From Granulosicoccus sp045106195 (GTDB lineage: Bacteria > Pseudomonadota > Gammaproteobacteria > Granulosicoccales > Granulosicoccaceae), in assembly GCA_045106195.1 (NCBI GenBank), contig JBGCEH010000003.1, positions 1-64,000 on the forward strand: DNA of 64,000 bases, read 5' to 3'. Made by a program: the position numbers and the translations under genes. Shown here piece by piece: positions 44,364 through 54,200 of this stretch; position 1 is the stretch's first letter; each line of letters starts with the position of its first letter. The notes below the pieces were generated by a model. The model saw only the letters and a program-made list of their open reading frames with translations. It had not been told where the DNA came from and ran no database searches.

Positions 44364-47246
44364 TTGAAAACAGCCGACAAACACTCGCAGAGAGTGATAG
44401 CTTCCAGTAAGATTTTCAAAGGCTGGACGCTGCTTAGTGCTGCTATGGTGCTTGGCGTTTCAGCTTGTGCGACGCCACAAAGCGGCGAATTCCTGGAATC
44501 CGGTAACCCCGACGATCTTTTGATCATTGACTGTCTGCTGCCTGGACAAGTACGGCAACTTGGGACCAAGGTCACATTTCTTTCTCCCAGGCGACCAATA
44601 AAGACATCGGCGGCTCGCTGCGAGATCAGTGGTGGTGAGTATGTTGCGTTTGATCGAGCCGATGCGGGCACATCGTTGAGAATCTGGTTGCCACAGGCAG
44701 AAGGTGGCGATCCGCAGGCTCAGACTTATGTCGGTGAAATATTTGAAAAAGGTCTGGGTGTAGAACCCGATTACGAAGTGGCTTCTTACTGGTACAGTAA
44801 AGCCTCCGAGCAGGGCTTCACTCGAGCTCAGATCAATCTCGGATATCTGTATGAATCCGGTCTGGGGGTCAAGCAGGATCTGGCAGAGGCCATGAACCTG
44901 TATCGTCAGGCTAGTGGTATCGATGACGGCTCTCTGGAGTATGTGTCGACTCTGGAATTTGCCAGACGTGAAACGGCCAAGCGCGATACAGCAGCGCTAA
45001 GAACTCGTGTGACTGAATTGGCAGAGCAATTGGCCGAGTCAGAAGCCCGTTATCGAGCCGTTAAAAATCAGGTACGAACCGATCAGGCCATGCTGAAGGA
45101 GCTCACTGAAAGAACCGAAGCCAAACGCCGCGAAGTGGCGAGCAATTATCAGGGCGACCTGGCAGATACTGCCCCCGAGACGGTCAAGACCCTTGTCGAA
45201 ATAGATCTGGTCAAGGACAAACTTGAATCGGAGGTGTCCAGAAATAATGATTTGAGTTCGCAACTGGAGGCCAGTCGGGCCGAAATCGATACCTTGCGCG
45301 CAGGGCTGGTTGCGGACAACGCTGAAATCGAACAGCTCAAAAAGCAGCTGGCCGAACAAGTCAGCCTGATAGCGTCGCTGGAAGAAGCGCTTGAAGCTCC
45401 ACCGGAGGAAGCGGATCAGAGTGAGACCCGCGAGGAACTGATGAAGGCAAGAAATGAAGCCGAAGCGACGTTACAGGCCGTGAGCAAGCTTCGAGAGAGC
45501 GAAAATGAGGCCTCTGCCGAATTGATTAAGGAGCTTGGTGACGCGGAGCAACGCGAGTTAATGCTGGTGAGTGTGCTGGAAAAGCGAACACAAACGTTGA
45601 GCGAACTGCGACGTCGACAAGTTCAGCTGACAACGCAATATCAGCAAAGTATCAATGCTCTGCAATCTGAGCTTGAACTGTCCGCGGCGGAGCAGACGAG
45701 GGTAGCGGGCCGGCTGGCCGATGCGGAAATTTCGAAGCAGGAAATAGAATCTGAAAACCGGGAACTTCGAAATCGACTGCGCGAACAGAATGCACAAGTG
45801 GCTAGCCGTGAACGCGAGCAGCTGCGTCTGGCAGCCAAGGTTGCAACTTTGTCCCTGTCGGAGCAAGCGAGTCAGGCGGAGAAGCGTGCGGCGCAGGCTT
45901 CAACCAAGGCGGCCAACGCTGAACTGGCACTCGCGCGCTTCGAGCAATCGCGATTGGTAACAAAACTCGTAGAAGTCCAGCTTAACGCTCGCCAGGGCGA
46001 GCTCGACTCCGCTGAACAGCTGGCAATTCTCGAAAGGCAGCTCGCTATTCAGCAAGGTGTTGTCAGTAATCGCCAGCAACAGGTGTCTGTGTTGGAAGAG
46101 AGTGTCACTGCAGGTCGGGCTCAAACTCAATCCACTCCGGCTGAGGAAATCGCTCAGGTCGTTGCAGTTGGGCCAACGATCGAGATTATTGAACCACCTG
46201 TTCTGCTTACCCGAGGCCCCGGACAGATTGTTGCTCGAAAAGACGGGACGGTTGATGTAGTTGGTAGAGTAAGTCCGGCGGACCGTCTGCTGACATTTGT
46301 TATCAATGGTCAGCGGCAGACCGTTAATGATGCAGGTATTTTCAGCTACCGATCGACGCAGACAATGTCAAGTATCGAATTGGCAGCTGTGGACGATGCA
46401 GGGGAGAGAGCCAGCGTCAGTTTCAACGTCACGCAACCCTCCAACAACGTCGTACCGGAGGTGGTTGCAGATCAGACCCCGAGGTCGAATGAACAGTTCA
46501 ACGACATCGAATTTGGAAACTACCACGCCATTATTATTGGTAATAACAGCTACAACGATTTGGGCGACTTGAGAACGGCAGAAGCGGATGCAATTGCGAT
46601 AGACGAATTGCTGCGCAACCAGTATGGATTTACGACGCAACTTCTCATCAACGCGACGAGACTGGACATGCTGACCGCCTTGACCGAAGCGAAAGACAAT
46701 TTGACTGAAGAGGACAATCTGATTGTCTATTATGCGGGTCATGGTCAAATCGATCCAGACGGCGAGAGTGGTTACTGGTTGCCTGTGGATGCAACGGTCA
46801 GCGACACTGATAACTGGGTATCCAATTCAGTGGTCACCAGTTTTCTTGACAATATTCCGGCCAGGCAAATCATGGTTGTGGCAGATTCCTGTTTTTCCGG
46901 AACACTGACAAAAGCGTCAATTCCCAGGACGCAGGAAACCATGCCTGCAGCATTACGCAAGAAATGGCTGACGCTTATGGCGAAGCGCAAGGTAAGAACT
47001 GTTTTGAGCTCTGGTGGTGTCAAACCAGTTTATGATGGTACTGCCAAGCACTCATTATTTGCTACGGCGTTTATCGATCAGCTGTCGCGCAATCAGGGTG
47101 TGCTCGAAGGGCATCAGCTATATTCGGATATTCGTGGAGACGTACAATTATCAGCCAATGCTTTGGGGGTTGATCAAGAGCCACAGTATGCTGCTGTAAA
47201 GTATGCAGGTCATGAAGCCGGAGAGTTCTTGTTCGTAGCGCGTTAA
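44364..47246 (+). CDS. Lipoprotein with Sel1 repeats, long coiled coil and caspase-like (C14) domain
   Basis: A 960-residue protein. The N-terminus has a lipobox (LGVSAC, Cys35), so it is probably a lipid-anchored periplasmic or outer-membrane protein. Two Sel1-type repeats lie at about 113-190 (QAQTYVGEIFEKGLGVEPDY, INLGYLYESGLGVKQDLAEA). A coiled coil of roughly 400 residues (about 205-605) follows, then a small beta domain and a caspase-fold peptidase from about 725: NYHAIIIGNNSYNDLGDL, His793 in VYYAGHGQ and Cys843 in VVADSCFSGTL. Both catalytic residues are present. The start is TTG 44364 with AAAGGA nine bases upstream; no ATG fits. A caspase domain on a lipoprotein is unusual. Substrate unknown. 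Confidence 0.9.
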   Translation: MKTADKHSQRVIASSKIFKGWTLLSAAMVLGVSACATPQSGEFLESGNPDDLLIIDCLLPGQVRQLGTKVTFLSPRRPIKTSAARCEISGGEYVAFDRADAGTSLRIWLPQAEGGDPQAQTYVGEIFEKGLGVEPDYEVASYWYSKASEQGFTRAQINLGYLYESGLGVKQDLAEAMNLYRQASGIDDGSLEYVSTLEFARRETAKRDTAALRTRVTELAEQLAESEARYRAVKNQVRTDQAMLKELTERTEAKRREVASNYQGDLADTAPETVKTLVEIDLVKDKLESEVSRNNDLSSQLEASRAEIDTLRAGLVADNAEIEQLKKQLAEQVSLIASLEEALEAPPEEADQSETREELMKARNEAEATLQAVSKLRESENEASAELIKELGDAEQRELMLVSVLEKRTQTLSELRRRQVQLTTQYQQSINALQSELELSAAEQTRVAGRLADAEISKQEIESENRELRNRLREQNAQVASREREQLRLAAKVATLSLSEQASQAEKRAAQASTKAANAELALARFEQSRLVTKLVEVQLNARQGELDSAEQLAILERQLAIQQGVVSNRQQQVSVLEESVTAGRAQTQSTPAEEIAQVVAVGPTIEIIEPPVLLTRGPGQIVARKDGTVDVVGRVSPADRLLTFVINGQRQTVNDAGIFSYRSTQTMSSIELAAVDDAGERASVSFNVTQPSNNVVPEVVADQTPRSNEQFNDIEFGNYHAIIIGNNSYNDLGDLRTAEADAIAIDELLRNQYGFTTQLLINATRLDMLTALTEAKDNLTEEDNLIVYYAGHGQIDPDGESGYWLPVDATVSDTDNWVSNSVVTSFLDNIPARQIMVVADSCFSGTLTKASIPRTQETMPAALRKKWLTLMAKRKVRTVLSSGGVKPVYDGTAKHSLFATAFIDQLSRNQGVLEGHQLYSDIRGDVQLSANALGVDQEPQYAAVKYAGHEAGEFLFVAR

Positions 47247-47434
47247 TGTTCCGAATTTGTGTATCCGTGAAATCTCTCACAAGCGCTTTGAACCAATGCC
47301 CCCTGCAAGTCTCTGGATGATCATGAAATTTTCCGTACCCCTTGCAGATAAGGGATAGTGAGGAATTGCCTTCAACTTTCATCAATACCGGGTTTGCCTA
47401 AGTCCCCAGGATTGGTCTCTGTTCAGTTTCGCGA

Positions 47435-48535
47435 TTACTGTTTGTTACCGGGTCCTCGAGCAACGGTAGAATCCTGCCTGGCTTGAGTAGGTTCAGATCG
47501 CGCAGCAGTAGCCTGAGATTCCGAATTCGACTGTTTGGCCTTTGTGGATTCTGCAATGCGCAAGTCCGTCTCCTTTTCCATCCAGTGGTCCATGGTGTCA
47601 CTGGGCTTTTCTGTTAGTGGCAAATACGTGGATGACTGCATACGCATGGTGGGGTCGTCATGGTCGGATGCATTGCCATCGCCTTTGGATGCGCGACGCC
47701 CGAAAAACCTCCAGATTAGAATACCAACGAGTAGTGTGCATGCCAGTGCAAGCAGAACGAGTCTCATCATCGGTAAATCCATGCTGTCTTGTGGTGTTGC
47801 GTCGGCGCTTTGGGTAGCAAACTGATTCGCGCTACCTTGCCGAGTGGTGTCCTCTGTTGTATCGGTTTCGGCCACGGCCACAACTTCGTCAGGCAGCTCT
47901 GCGGCACCGTAGGCGCGATCTGTAATGCTCAAAAGGCTTAACAACTCGGGGGATATCGACGCACCCGATTCCAGCGTGGTGATTTGATGAAATTCTGACT
48001 TTTCAAACGCTTGTTTGATCGGTGGACTTACCTCCAGGGTCTGCGGAACCACTAGGGTGATCGCAATATTGTTCTCGGTGGCTTGTGGTAGAAGAATCAG
48101 ATCCAGCCATTCGTTAAAGCGTGCTCGTGGGTCATCTGTTTTTGTGTCAATAATACCTCGTGAAAAAACCACCAGATTTGCACGCTCGTCGGGAGAAAAC
48201 GCATCTATGGCACGCTCGATTGCCACTGCCAGATTACTAGTCGAGCGCACAGAATCCTGCGCTTCAGCCATTGTCTGGTTCAGCGATTTTATCTGTTGCA
48301 TATCGAGGGGGGAGGGAGCGATATAACCTCTTACCGTGTCATCGAACAAGGTCAAACCCACCGATTGGCTATCAGGGGCCGTGAGAGTGACCTCCGTGAC
48401 GATATCAATGGCCGTTTCCTTGTTATCAGTGCTGAGTGAGACATCCAGAGCAAACAGTGTGTAAGTGGCCGCTTGCGCTAGAACACTACCGCTCGTCAGG
48501 AGGCATAAGGCCAAGAGAAGACTGTACTTGAACAT
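47435..48535 (-). CDS. Membrane-anchored von Willebrand factor A domain protein
   Basis: A 366-residue protein with an N-terminal signal (FKYSLLLALCLLTSGSVLAQA). A vWA domain follows whose MIDAS motif D-x-S-x-S is seen in LFALDVSLST; the conserved downstream Thr/Asp elements lie in STSNLAVAIERAI and LVVFSRGIIDTKTDD. One membrane helix near 255-280 (MMRLVLLALACTLLVGILIW) and a charged, Gln-rich cytoplasmic tail complete it. The domain would sit in the periplasm and bind protein partners through a divalent cation. ATG 48535 is chosen because it starts the signal; 15 upstream in-frame codons precede it. It converges with the caspase gene. Confidence 0.8.
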   Translation of the reverse strand: MFKYSLLLALCLLTSGSVLAQAATYTLFALDVSLSTDNKETAIDIVTEVTLTAPDSQSVGLTLFDDTVRGYIAPSPLDMQQIKSLNQTMAEAQDSVRSTSNLAVAIERAIDAFSPDERANLVVFSRGIIDTKTDDPRARFNEWLDLILLPQATENNIAITLVVPQTLEVSPPIKQAFEKSEFHQITTLESGASISPELLSLLSITDRAYGAAELPDEVVAVAETDTTEDTTRQGSANQFATQSADATPQDSMDLPMMRLVLLALACTLLVGILIWRFFGRRASKGDGNASDHDDPTMRMQSSTYLPLTEKPSDTMDHWMEKETDLRIAESTKAKQSNSESQATAARSEPTQARQDSTVARGPGNKQ

Positions 48536-48789
48536 AAATAAGTTCCGGTAAAATACGGTATGCACGCCTCGAAAAAACATTCAAATGAGCACTTAGAGGG
48601 TATGCTGAAAAAATTAGTGAATTACAGTTTATCCCATCGACTAGCACAGTGCATGGGAGAAATACATACCTGTTTTAGCCTGAGCTCAACGTTTGCCTGT
48701 TGGGCTCCACGCATAGCGCGGTGTAAGATGTACTGCATGAAGCTGAAACACAACAATTACATCCGAGGCTGGAAAATCACCTGACTATT

Positions 48790-49240
48790 GATTTGAGACT
48801 GGAAGTCACACCGATACAAGCGTTGCCCCAACTCAGTGAATACCTTGATATATCGCTGTTAGCCAAACGTAACTACGTCTCGCTTCTGGCCCGCGCATAC
48901 GTATTATCCGACGGGTGCACGAAATCTGGAATCTACTCTGTGCAGAGGCGACCGTAACTGGCCGGGATATACTGGTCGACGGCTCGGTACTTGCCCCCTC
49001 ATACGGACAGGTTAACGACGCAGTCATGTCTGCGATAACGATGTCAACCTGACTCGAAGCCGTGCTGCTGGACCCTGTGCACTCAGGCAGAACCATGGCG
49101 GGTTTGATGTCACTCGTCCATCGGGGCTCTATAAAAAGGGGGGGGCTGTGTTGTTCATACACACAGGAGGAATACCGTCGTTGCTTGCCTATCAGGCCGA
49201 TCTGGTGTTTTGGCTTCAATCTGCCAAGCGCTCGTGCTTT
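48790..49240 (+). pseudogene. D-cysteine desulfhydrase / ACC-deaminase-like gene remnant
   Basis: Pieces of a PLP-dependent fold-II enzyme remain in order but in different frames. The N-terminal piece has TPIQALPQLSEYLDISLLAK. The C-terminal pieces have YGQVNDAVMSAITM, then TGA (49050-49052), then LLDPVHSGRTMAGLMSLV, and after a frameshift in a run of eight G (49138-49145), AVLFIHTGGIPSLLAYQADL. The LDPVYSGKAMAGL and FIHTGG signatures are diagnostic of this enzyme family. The central part, including the PLP lysine region, is deleted. It lies between two minus-strand exported-protein genes. Confidence 0.75.
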
Positions 49241-49382
49241 TATCTGTTTAACGTAACTGACTGGTAAAGCATCAATACGTGAGCGTGAACGTTCTTTGGG
49301 AGAGTGGATTTTGAGTTTACAGGTCAGCAGCATTACCATGAAGCATGATTTAGCCAGAGCGGAAAGGCTGCTGGCTCTGTTT

Positions 49383-50036
49383 TTACTGACCTAAACTCCA
49401 CGTGAACCATTCAGTTAGATGTCCATTGACATAAATGAGTTGTTTGATTTCAATGCCGTTGTAGCCGTTACTGGCGGTTATGGAAATTTCTCGCAAGTGA
49501 GTTTTACGTCGTGCATCAAATTCACTGGTATTGTTGTGAATATCAGTATTTAACTGACGTAGTACAGGCTGTCTGTGGCGAGTATTAACCACAAACCCAT
49601 CGTCCCCAATGAGAGAAATGTTTTGCTCGGAAAGCGGAATGAACAGCGTTTCACGATGTGATTTTTTTCTTTGAGAATCGTACTCATAGGCATTTAATAC
49701 TATCTCGTTAAAGCTGTTTATTCTTGCCGGTTCTATAGACTTCAGCACTACATCTCTGACCTCTTCGCGCAGGGTAGACGCTCCAAAGCAACGAGTGCGT
49801 TGGCCTTCACCAGATCTGAAGTTTTTTGACTGAAGAGTGTGAATCAGATTATTCGGCGCGATGGATTGCTCGAACAATTGCAATTTTGATCTGTGTGCCA
49901 AATTATAATATTGTTCGCCCAGCTTGCCGAGAAGTGGAGATACATCACCACACTGGTTCGCCATAGCGGATGGTGCAAAAGTTGCCAGTGAAAACACAAG
50001 CGCTAGCGCACACTTTGAAAAAGACAGTACATGCAT
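49383..50036 (-). CDS. Exported protein of unknown function
   Basis: A 217-residue protein with a clear signal peptide (SKCALALVFSLATFAPSAMA, cleavage before NQCGDV). The mature part has a helical first half (LLGKLGEQYYNLAHRSKLQL), two cysteines (the second in TRCFGAS) and a beta-rich C-terminal half with FIPLSEQNISLIGDDGFVV and YNGIEIKQLIYVNGHLTEWF. I do not recognise a family. ATG 50036 has a strong AGGAG eight bases upstream, which fixes this start over one eight codons earlier. Flanked on both sides by gene remnants. Confidence 0.72.
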   Translation of the reverse strand: MHVLSFSKCALALVFSLATFAPSAMANQCGDVSPLLGKLGEQYYNLAHRSKLQLFEQSIAPNNLIHTLQSKNFRSGEGQRTRCFGASTLREEVRDVVLKSIEPARINSFNEIVLNAYEYDSQRKKSHRETLFIPLSEQNISLIGDDGFVVNTRHRQPVLRQLNTDIHNNTSEFDARRKTHLREISITASNGYNGIEIKQLIYVNGHLTEWFTWSLGQ

Positions 50037-50223
50037 AGTTCGATCTCCTGAAGAGAACACTAACTAATAGACAGTCTGAGATTGAGAAAATAGTGTGTGG
50101 AGTGAGAGGCGGTTCAGGTAAAAATTGCCGATAATATTGTAAACATGAAATAGCTAACAAAATACTGTTCGGCGATTGTTGTCCGAGACGACTGGATAGC
50201 AAATCATGGTAGTAAAAAATACG

Positions 50224-50535
50224 TTAGCCGCGCATCAAACCCAGGTTGCTATTATTGCTACTGCCAAAGTCGACAAGGTTCGGAGAAATATCGTTGAGCA
50301 TATTGTCATTCACATCGAACCAGTTCGTGAGTGTGCAGCCGCATTGATCGACTGAGTAATTGGGCAACCTTGCGCCACCAGCGTCGTCAGGACCGTATCA
50401 TTCATAGTCTGGAAAGCGTCGGTGGATATCACGACCCTGAACAGCACCACCGACCAGAAAATAGTGGGGGCCCCAGCGATGATCGGTGCCATCGCCATCG
50501 CCATCGCCATCGCCATCGCCAGAACCAGGTCTGGT
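50224..50535 (-). pseudogene. DUF1501 protein gene, C-terminal remnant
   Basis: In one minus-strand frame the end of a DUF1501-family protein is legible: TDHRWGPHYFLVGGAVQGRD, then RFPDYE, TGA (50398-50400), YGPDDAGGARLPNYSVDQCG, and LTNWFDVNDNMLNDISPNLV up to the stop at 50224-50226. The order GTDHxWG, VGGAV, PDDAG, SVDQ and W-F-x-V is that of the family's C-terminus. Upstream the frame is lost in a GATGGC-type repeat encoding Gly-Asp. DUF1501 proteins are Tat-exported and usually paired with a DUF1800 protein gene; no DUF1800 gene is here. Confidence 0.7.
50491..50520. repeat. Hexanucleotide tandem repeat (ATCGCC)5
   Basis: Five exact head-to-tail copies of ATCGCC. On the minus strand and in the DUF1501 frame this reads as alternating Gly-Asp just before the TDHRWG motif. 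Such a repeat may expand or contract by slippage without shifting the frame, because the unit is six bases. Confidence 0.85.
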
Positions 50536-50539
50536 GCGT

Positions 50540-51271
50540 CGGCCGCAAACACGGCATCAAAAAGCATGCATGCGATGGGAGCTAGCCAGAACAGAATTTT
50601 TGTCGCTTCATGCCTGATATGCGCTGCCAGACACCAAGAAAATAATCATCAAAACTCGGCTACGTCTGAGGCAGTTTGGTGCTGGTTCCCCGCGAAAGGA
50701 TAGTCTCTCTCTCGCCCTGATGTCGGAATCATCCGCCAACGCGAAATCCTAGCCCCTTTGGTCGTAAATCCAAGCCTGTTTTTAGAATCGGGTGGATTGC
50801 GCATTATGGATTTATCTGACACCGGATATCCGAAGTGACAAATCCTGCTTTTTCAGCTGATGACCCGAAAGAGAGCGATGTGGCGCTGCGATCGGGCGGG
50901 CTGAGTCTCTCCAGATGAGGTTTCTTTGGTATTTTTCTAACTATATTTCAGTGACATAGCTAAAATATATGCGCTGGGGGTCTGGTCAAGCAGACTCGTA
51001 CTGCAGTATAGTGTTGGGTGAGCCTTTTCGTCGGTACAACCGTATTGGGGCTCATAGAGTTATCCCAATGCGAACTATAAACAGTAGCGAGGTCGGGTTG
51101 GCTGCGAAGGGCTAGTATTACGGTTGAACCAATCAAGTCTTGCTTGGGGAGGTAATCCACCGGACCTATGTGTCGCACTAAAATAATGCAAACACTAAGG
51201 AGAGATTGACGGCTGTCAATCATGTTTACTAGCCCGACGAATACACTGTTTCTCTTACGGGCTAGAACTGA
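50540..51271. other. Intergenic region before gltB
   Basis: About 730 bases with no supported gene. Reading frames crossing it on the minus strand run into gltB and show no family. AAGGAG at 51197-51202 and an out-of-frame ATG at 51222, opening a 45-codon frame that overlaps the gltB start, could be a leader peptide but the spacing is poor. The gltB promoter should lie here; I could not pin a hexamer pair. Confidence 0.3.
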
Positions 51272-54200
51272 ATGTACAAGAATTTCCCACCTGCGCAAGG
51301 CCTTTACCATCCGGATCAGGAAAAAGACAGCTGTGGAATTGGCTTTGTCTGCGACATAAAGGGGCGTCCAAGCAACCAGATTCTGCGTGATGCACAGCGC
51401 ATGAATTGTTGTATGGAGCACCGTGGCGGCGTTGGATTCGAGACCAACACTGGTGATGGTGCCGGCATTTTAACGGCTCTGCCTCACAAACAACTACAAA
51501 CGGTCGTAAGAGACACGTTCGGCACCGAGCTCCCCGATGCGGGCCGCTACGGTGCGGGCATAGTTTTCATGCCGACCAACGAGAAAGAACAGGCACGTTG
51601 CCGCGCCATCATTGACGAGGAAATTGCGGCTGAAGGCCAGCAGCTCATTGGTTGGAGGGATTTGCCAACTGACCCCGATGGCGCCGATATTGGCAGCGCT
51701 GCACGAGCGGCTATGCCCGTTATGCAGCAGCTGATTATCGGTGCTGGCGATATTGATGTTGATGACAGCAAATCCGATTCGTTCGATCAGGATAAGTTTG
51801 AAAGAAAGCTTTATCTGATCCGCAAACGAGCAACCAACCGACTCCGATTGGAGCATGCGCTCACTAAGGACAATTCGTTCTATGTCTGTTCACTGTCGTC
51901 TCGAGTGATTGTTTTCAAAGGTATGCTGACGCCAGATCAGTTGGTGCCTTTCTATATCGACTTGCAGCAGGACAATTTCGAAACACATCTGGCTATGGTG
52001 CACTCCCGCTTCAGTACAAACACTTTTCCGTCATGGGATCGTGCACAGCCCAATCGGTTTATGAGTCATAACGGTGAAATCAATACTTTGCTGGGTAATG
52101 TCAATGCGATGAATACCAGGGAAGGTACCGTTGTCAGTAAGGCGTTCGGTGAAGACGTTAACAAGCTGTTCCCGGTTGTATCTCCCGATCGATCAGACTC
52201 CGGTACATTTGACAATGTACTGGAGTTCCTGCTGATGAACGGTCGGTCACTCCACGAATCTATCATGATGATGATCCCCGAGGCCTGGCAACATCACACC
52301 ACAATGTCTGATCTCAAGCGTGATTTTTATGAGTATCACTCTTGTTTGATGGAGCCATGGGACGGGCCTGCGTCCATCGCGTTCACTGATGGAAATTATA
52401 TTGGTGCCGTGCTTGATCGCAACGGCTTGCGACCATCTCGTTACTACATTACATCTGACGACAAGTGCATCATGGCTTCCGAAGTGGGCGTCGTTGACGT
52501 TGACCCTGCCAAAGTCGTCGAAAAAGGGCGTTTGCAGCCGGGTCGTATGTTCCTGATAGACTTCAAGAATGGTCGAATGATTCCGGACAACGAAATCAAG
52601 ACAGAAATTGCAACGCAAAAGCCTTATGGTCAATGGTTGAAAAACCAGCGCATTGAGCTTGAAGAGTTACCTCAGGCAGCGGCGCCGGGTCTTGACCCGG
52701 ATACGCTTACAAAGCGAATGCAGGCATTTGGCTACACGCAGGAAACGTTGCAGTTCATGCTCAAACCCATGGTGACGGAACTTCGTGACCCGGTAGGATC
52801 GATGGGGAACGATGCGGCATTGGCTGTCATGTCAACCAAGCCTCGTATGCTCTACGATTACTTCAAGCAACGATTCGCACAAGTTACCAATCCTGCGATT
52901 GATGCGATTCGTGAAGAAGTCATCATGGCATTAAATTGTTACATCGGTCCAGAAGGCAATGTGCTGGAAGCCACCGAGCAGCACGCCCACCGGTTGAAGA
53001 TTCCACACCCCATTCTAAGCAACGAGGAGATGAGTTCGCTGCGAACGCTCGATTATCGAGGGTGGACATCTACCGTTGTCGACATAACTTTCCCCAAAGG
53101 CTCTGGGAAGCAGGGTTTGGTGGCAGCGCTTGAAAGGGTGACCAGCCAGGCGACACAGGCTATAGCGGATGGTCACAGTTTGCTTATCCTGTCAGATCGT
53201 GGTGTTAACGAGGAGAGAGTTCCTATCAGTTCCCTGTTGGCTGTTGGTACTGTGCATCATCACTTGAACGCTCAGCATGAACGTTCCCGGATCGGGCTGG
53301 TTCTTGAGACAGGCGAGGCCCGGGAGGTGCACCATCACTGTTTGCTGGTTGGCTTTGGTGTTGACGCCATCAACCCTTACCTCGCCTACGAAGCTCTGTG
53401 GGATGCAAGAGCCAATGGCCAGTTCGACGGAATAGAACACATCAATGACGACAACGACATTGTTCAAACCTATAAAAAGGCTGCCGGTAAAGGCATGCTG
53501 AAGGTTATGGGTAAAATGGGAATCTCAACCCTGCAATCCTACAAAGGTGCGCAAATATTCGAGATCGTCGGTTTGGCGCAGGATGTGGTCGATCTTGCAT
53601 TTGTTGGCGCAGCCAGTCGTGTAGCGGGTGCAGACCTTACTGTTATCGCTGAAGAGATGCAGCGTCGCCATCAGTTCGGCTTTCCATCGCGTGACATGCC
53701 GGTTGAGCAGGTGCTGCCAAATCCCGGCGATTTTCATTGGCGCAGGCATGGCGATACCCATATGTGGGAGCCATCGGCCGTTGCCAATCTGCAAGTGGCT
53801 GCTCGTACCAACAGTGAGGATGCCTACTGGAAGTTTGCCAGACAGACGAACGAGCAGAATACGCGAAATGCCACCTTGCGTGGTTTGTTGAAATTCAATC
53901 ACAACGCCAACGGTGGGCCTATATCCATCGATGAGGTTGAACCAACCTCTGAAATCGTCAAGCGCTTTGCAACAGGTGCCATGAGCTTTGGCAGTATCAG
54001 CGCAGAGGCACACGAGACCCTGGCAGTTGCCATGAATCGTATCGGTGGTAAATCGAATACAGGTGAGGGCGGAGAAGATGCGAAACGGTTTTCCCCTATG
54101 CCCAATGGTGATTCAAAGCGATCAGCTATAAAGCAGGTTGCCAGTGGACGCTTTGGTGTCACTATCAATTATCTGAGCAACGCTGACGAAATACAGATAA

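Noticed and set aside
48833..49339. 168-codon minus-strand frame
   Set aside because: It is antisense to the D-cysteine-desulfhydrase-like remnant, which explains the sequence better.
50491..50520. CRISPR-like short repeat
   Set aside because: Units are six bases with no spacers; a simple tandem repeat.
50310..50567. Minus-strand frame with Ala-Met repeats
   Set aside because: It is the wrong frame of the ATCGCC hexamer repeat; the DUF1501 signature lies in another minus-strand frame.
51222..51358. Leader peptide overlapping gltB
   Set aside because: The Shine-Dalgarno lies too far (about 19 bases) from the ATG and the encoded peptide has no attenuator-like codon runs.
50960..51421. 153-codon minus-strand frame over the gltB start
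   Set aside because: It overlaps the conserved gltB N-terminus on the opposite strand and shows no family resemblance.
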